Assembly (NCBI GenBank): GCA_030612905.1
Contig: JAUWNA010000076.1
Location: 1 to 8,007, forward strand
From: Promethearchaeota archaeon
GTDB lineage: Archaea > Asgardarchaeota > Lokiarchaeia > Sigyniarchaeales > SOKP01
Length of the DNA stretch: 8,007 nucleotides
Direction of reading: 5' to 3'
Under the pieces are notes generated by a model. The model searched no databases. It saw only the letters and a list, made by a program, of their open reading frames with translations, and was not told the origin of the DNA. The stretch's first letter is position 1, and every line of letters starts with the position of its first letter. The position numbers and the translations under genes are program-made. Shown here piece after piece: positions 5,686 through 8,007 of the stretch.

Positions 5686-7155
5686 ATGACAGATTATTAC
5701 CGCAAAAAAGTTCATTATAAAGAAATAATTGCTACTTTCGACGATATTCTCATTCAGCCAGGATTTACAAATTTTGAACCTAATGAAGTTGATATATCAA
5801 CTCATCTAGGACAACATAAATTAAATGTTCCGATAATTTCAGCCGCAATGGACACAGTCACAGAAGAGGGGATGGCTATTAAAATGGCTTTACTAGGTGG
5901 ATTAGGAGTTTTGCATCGTAACTGCTCCTATGAGAGGCAATTGGAGATGGTAAGAATCGTAAAAAGAGCAAGGTCTTTTGTAATCGATGATGTAGCCACA
6001 ATTACTCCAAACGAACCTATTGCTACAGCAAAGTATATGATGGAAAATTACAATATTAGTGGAATTGTTGTTGTAACCGAAGACAAAAAGGTATGTGGGA
6101 TTTTTACTAAAAGAGATATTCCTTTTTCTGATAACGATATAAAAAATGGCAAGATAAAGAATTATATGACAAAAGACGTGATTTCTATTGAACCTGGCGC
6201 CTCTAGGCAAAAAGCACTAAAAATTCTCTTTGAATCCCGTAAAGAAAAGCTTCCTATAATTGATAAAAGCGGCAATTTAAAGGGATTAATCACAAAAAAG
6301 GATTTAGCGCCAGAATTTCCTTTAGCATCCATGGATAACGAAGGTCATTTAATATGCGCTTTAGCTTTATCTCCTAAGTACCCCGAGTCAACCCAGGCTC
6401 AAGACCTATTGAAAGAAATTGACAAGTATGTTGATATCTTTTTTATTGATGTTGCAGATTTTTACAAGACAGCAGATATCAATGGTACCAAGAAACTAAT
6501 GGATTTGTTAGAATCTGACTTTGTATTAGGCAATATTGGAACATATGGAGCGGCAGAACATATAATTACAAAGTGTGATTTTAATGAGGATAAATTTATA
6601 GGTTTAAAGGTTGGAATGGGTTCAGGATCAATTTGTACTACATCTATTCAAACAGGTGTTGGAGCGCCAACTCTTTTTGCTACTGCTCAAGTAGCTGATG
6701 CAATCGCGGATTATAATTCAAAAATTAGTTTAATCGCTGATGGTGGTTTTAAAAACCCAGGAGATTTACCCAAGTCGTTAACCGCTGGTGCTGATTTAAT
6801 AATGTCGGGTCATTTCTTTGCTGGTTCCACAGAAAGCCCAGGATATGTTGATACAATTCAAGGGAGAAAAGTCAAAGTTTATCGAGGTATGGGCTCAAAA
6901 GAAGCAAGAACTGCGGGATATGTTTCAGATCGGTACACAGAAAGCTCAAGAATGCTTCCAGAGGGAGTAAGCGATTATGTTCCTTTTGTTGGGGATATAG
7001 ATGGTGTATTACTCTCCTTAAAAGAAGGTCTCCTAAATGGTATGATATATGCTGGAGCCAAAAGAATAACCGAAATGAAAAAGGCTAAAATTGGAGTTGT
7101 ATCATATGTTGGCCAAAGAGAATCTCGCCCCCACGACTTACTCAGCAGGTACTAA
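5686..7155 (+). CDS. guaB: IMP dehydrogenase family enzyme with CBS pair (GuaB; GMP reductase possible)
   Basis: At 489 residues it has normal IMPDH length and layout: a TIM barrel interrupted by two CBS domains at about 98-207. IMPDH oxidises IMP to XMP with NAD+ through a covalent thioimidate on an active-site cysteine, here C317 in GSGSICTT. Other landmarks are AAMDTVTEEG and LGGLGVLHRN near the N-terminus, D352 in ADGG (substrate ribose/phosphate site), YRGMGSKEA, the flap pair R416-Y417 (SDRY) needed for thioimidate hydrolysis, LPEGV, and ESRPHDL near the C-terminus. Three places resemble GMP reductases more: QTGVG after the cysteine loop (IMPDHs usually have VAGVG), NPGD after ADGG, and FFAGSTESPG at 377-386, close to actinobacterial GuaB1. 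The RY pair favours IMPDH, but substrate direction is not fully settled. The gene precedes purH by 45 bp on the same strand, which supplies IMP. The CBS pair is a likely purine-nucleotide sensor. Confidence 0.88.
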   Translation: MTDYYRKKVHYKEIIATFDDILIQPGFTNFEPNEVDISTHLGQHKLNVPIISAAMDTVTEEGMAIKMALLGGLGVLHRNCSYERQLEMVRIVKRARSFVIDDVATITPNEPIATAKYMMENYNISGIVVVTEDKKVCGIFTKRDIPFSDNDIKNGKIKNYMTKDVISIEPGASRQKALKILFESRKEKLPIIDKSGNLKGLITKKDLAPEFPLASMDNEGHLICALALSPKYPESTQAQDLLKEIDKYVDIFFIDVADFYKTADINGTKKLMDLLESDFVLGNIGTYGAAEHIITKCDFNEDKFIGLKVGMGSGSICTTSIQTGVGAPTLFATAQVADAIADYNSKISLIADGGFKNPGDLPKSLTAGADLIMSGHFFAGSTESPGYVDTIQGRKVKVYRGMGSKEARTAGYVSDRYTESSRMLPEGVSDYVPFVGDIDGVLLSLKEGLLNGMIYAGAKRITEMKKAKIGVVSYVGQRESRPHDLLSRY

Positions 7156-7180
7156 ATTCATTTTGATTTTATTATCTTGA

Positions 7181-7190
7181 TTTTAAAAAA
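7181..7190 (+). promoter_or_regulatory. AT-rich guaB-purH junction, weak promoter or read-through
   Basis: The 45 bp junction is T-rich at first (7160-7184) and then reads TTTTAAAAAA about 15 bp before the purH ATG. That is too close for a standard archaeal TATA box to serve an ATG at 7201 with a leader. Read-through from guaB with partial attenuation is therefore at least as likely as a separate promoter. No Shine-Dalgarno site is evident. Confidence 0.2.
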
Positions 7191-7200
7191 TTGAACAATT

Positions 7201-8007
7201 ATGAAAAAAATTAAAATTAAAAGAGCACTCATCAGTGTTTTCGATAAAAGTGGTATAGTTGAGTTTGTAAGGTCATTAAGTGAATTTGGAATTGAAATCT
7301 TATCTACCGGTGGAACAGGGAGGCTTTTAAAGGAGAATGGCATTGATTTCGTGAAAATATCTGACTATACTGGCTCACCTGAAATGTTTGATGGAAGAGT
7401 TAAGACCTTGCACCCTAAAATTGAAGGAGGAATCCTTTATCGCCGTGGTATTAAAAAAGATTCAGAGGATGCCGTAAAATACGATATTCCACCAATTGAT
7501 ATGGTTGTTTGTAATTTATATCAATTCAAAGAAGCAATTGCGAAACCAAATATTACTTTAATTGATGCTTTAGAAATGATTGATATTGGCGGTCCTACAA
7601 TGATAAGGGCAGCAGCAAAAAGTTTTCCTGACGTCGTCGTAATCCCTAATTCTAAACATTATAGCACTATAATCGGAGAATTAACGGAATTGGGAGGTGT
7701 GAGCGATAAAACTAGAGCGAAATTAGCTCAAGAAGTATTTGTCATAATGGCCGATTACAACGCAGCAATTGCAAGTTATCTCCAAAATTATTATAATCCA
7801 GAAGTTAGATTGGGTAATAAATTAATTAAAGTTTATGAAAAAGTACAGGATTGCAGGTATGGAGAGAATTGGGACCAAAAAGCCGCTTATTATCGAGATG
7901 TAACTTCGATGTATGGACTTCAAAATTTAAGAAAATTGAGTGGCAAGGAAATTTCTTTTAACAATTATCTTGATATAGATTCTTGTATGCAAATGCTTTT
8001 AGATTTT
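7201..8007 (+). CDS. purH: Bifunctional AICAR transformylase / IMP cyclohydrolase, 3' end cut off
   Basis: This is the first 269 codons of PurH (full proteins are about 510-530 residues), open to the window edge. PurH performs the last two steps of IMP synthesis: formylation of AICAR with 10-formyl-THF and ring closure of FAICAR. The N-terminal MGS-like cyclohydrolase domain is complete: ALISVFDKSGI at the start, STGGTG (35-40), GRVKTLHPKIEGGIL (65-79), NLYQF (105-109) and IDIGGPTMIRAAAKS (127-141). The transformylase domain begins at about 218 with RYGENWDQKAAYY, where most PurH proteins have RYGENPHQ, and continues into LSGKEISFNNYLD. The ATG at 7201 gives the standard PurH N-terminus. It follows the GuaB-like gene, forming a purine pair. 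The folate-domain catalytic Lys-His lies beyond the edge and cannot be checked. Many archaea use PurP and PurO instead, so a bacterial-type PurH is notable here. Confidence 0.95.
   Translation, partial: MKKIKIKRALISVFDKSGIVEFVRSLSEFGIEILSTGGTGRLLKENGIDFVKISDYTGSPEMFDGRVKTLHPKIEGGILYRRGIKKDSEDAVKYDIPPIDMVVCNLYQFKEAIAKPNITLIDALEMIDIGGPTMIRAAAKSFPDVVVIPNSKHYSTIIGELTELGGVSDKTRAKLAQEVFVIMADYNAAIASYLQNYYNPEVRLGNKLIKVYEKVQDCRYGENWDQKAAYYRDVTSMYGLQNLRKLSGKEISFNNYLDIDSCMQMLLDF

Noticed and set aside
5902..6210. 102-residue minus-strand frame inside the guaB-like gene
   Set aside because: It is antisense to the CBS region of a clear enzyme, and its Asn/Ile/Tyr-rich product looks like a composition artefact.
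7158..7343. 61-residue minus-strand frame across the purH start
   Set aside because: It is antisense to the conserved PurH N-terminus; its poly-Ile/Phe end reflects the AT-rich spacer.

Overview
The window is AT-rich (the intergenic stretches extremely so) and looks like chromosomal DNA of an archaeon, most likely an Asgard (Lokiarchaeia-like) lineage. The reasons are a Ras/Arf-type small GTPase, TATA-like boxes close to start codons with no clear Shine-Dalgarno sites, apparent TTG starts, and a giant archaeal-style protein that joins helical repeats, leucine-rich repeats and SWIM zinc fingers. The lineage is inferred from content; no rRNA or other marker is present.

Layout from left to right. 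(1) Minus strand, 1-421: the N-terminal two thirds of a small GTPase, cut by the left edge. (2) A 187-199 bp divergent AT-rich spacer with promoter-like elements for both sides. (3) Plus strand, 621-1529: a stand-alone radical SAM protein of unknown substrate. (4) A 269 bp gap that includes an open but start-less minus-strand frame (1519-1752) with a CxxC motif, possibly a decayed gene. (5) Plus strand, 1799-5434: a 1211-residue protein with about six tandem ~70-residue helical repeats, two LRR blocks, a SAP-like helix pair and two SWIM zinc fingers. (6) A 251 bp spacer with a hairpin, a T-rich terminator-like tract and a TATA-like box. (7) Plus strand, 5686-7155: a CBS-containing IMP dehydrogenase/GMP reductase family enzyme. 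(8) Plus strand, 7201 to the right edge: the first 269 codons of bifunctional PurH.

The last two genes form a purine module: PurH produces IMP, and the GuaB-type enzyme oxidises IMP towards XMP and GMP (or, if it is a GMP reductase, returns GMP to IMP). They lie 45 bp apart on one strand and may be co-transcribed. The GTPase, radical SAM gene and repeat protein show no obvious pathway link to them or to each other. The repeat protein has about twice the CpG density of its neighbours by hand count and is the most unusual object here. No CRISPR array, tRNA, rRNA, insertion sequence or att site was recognised.
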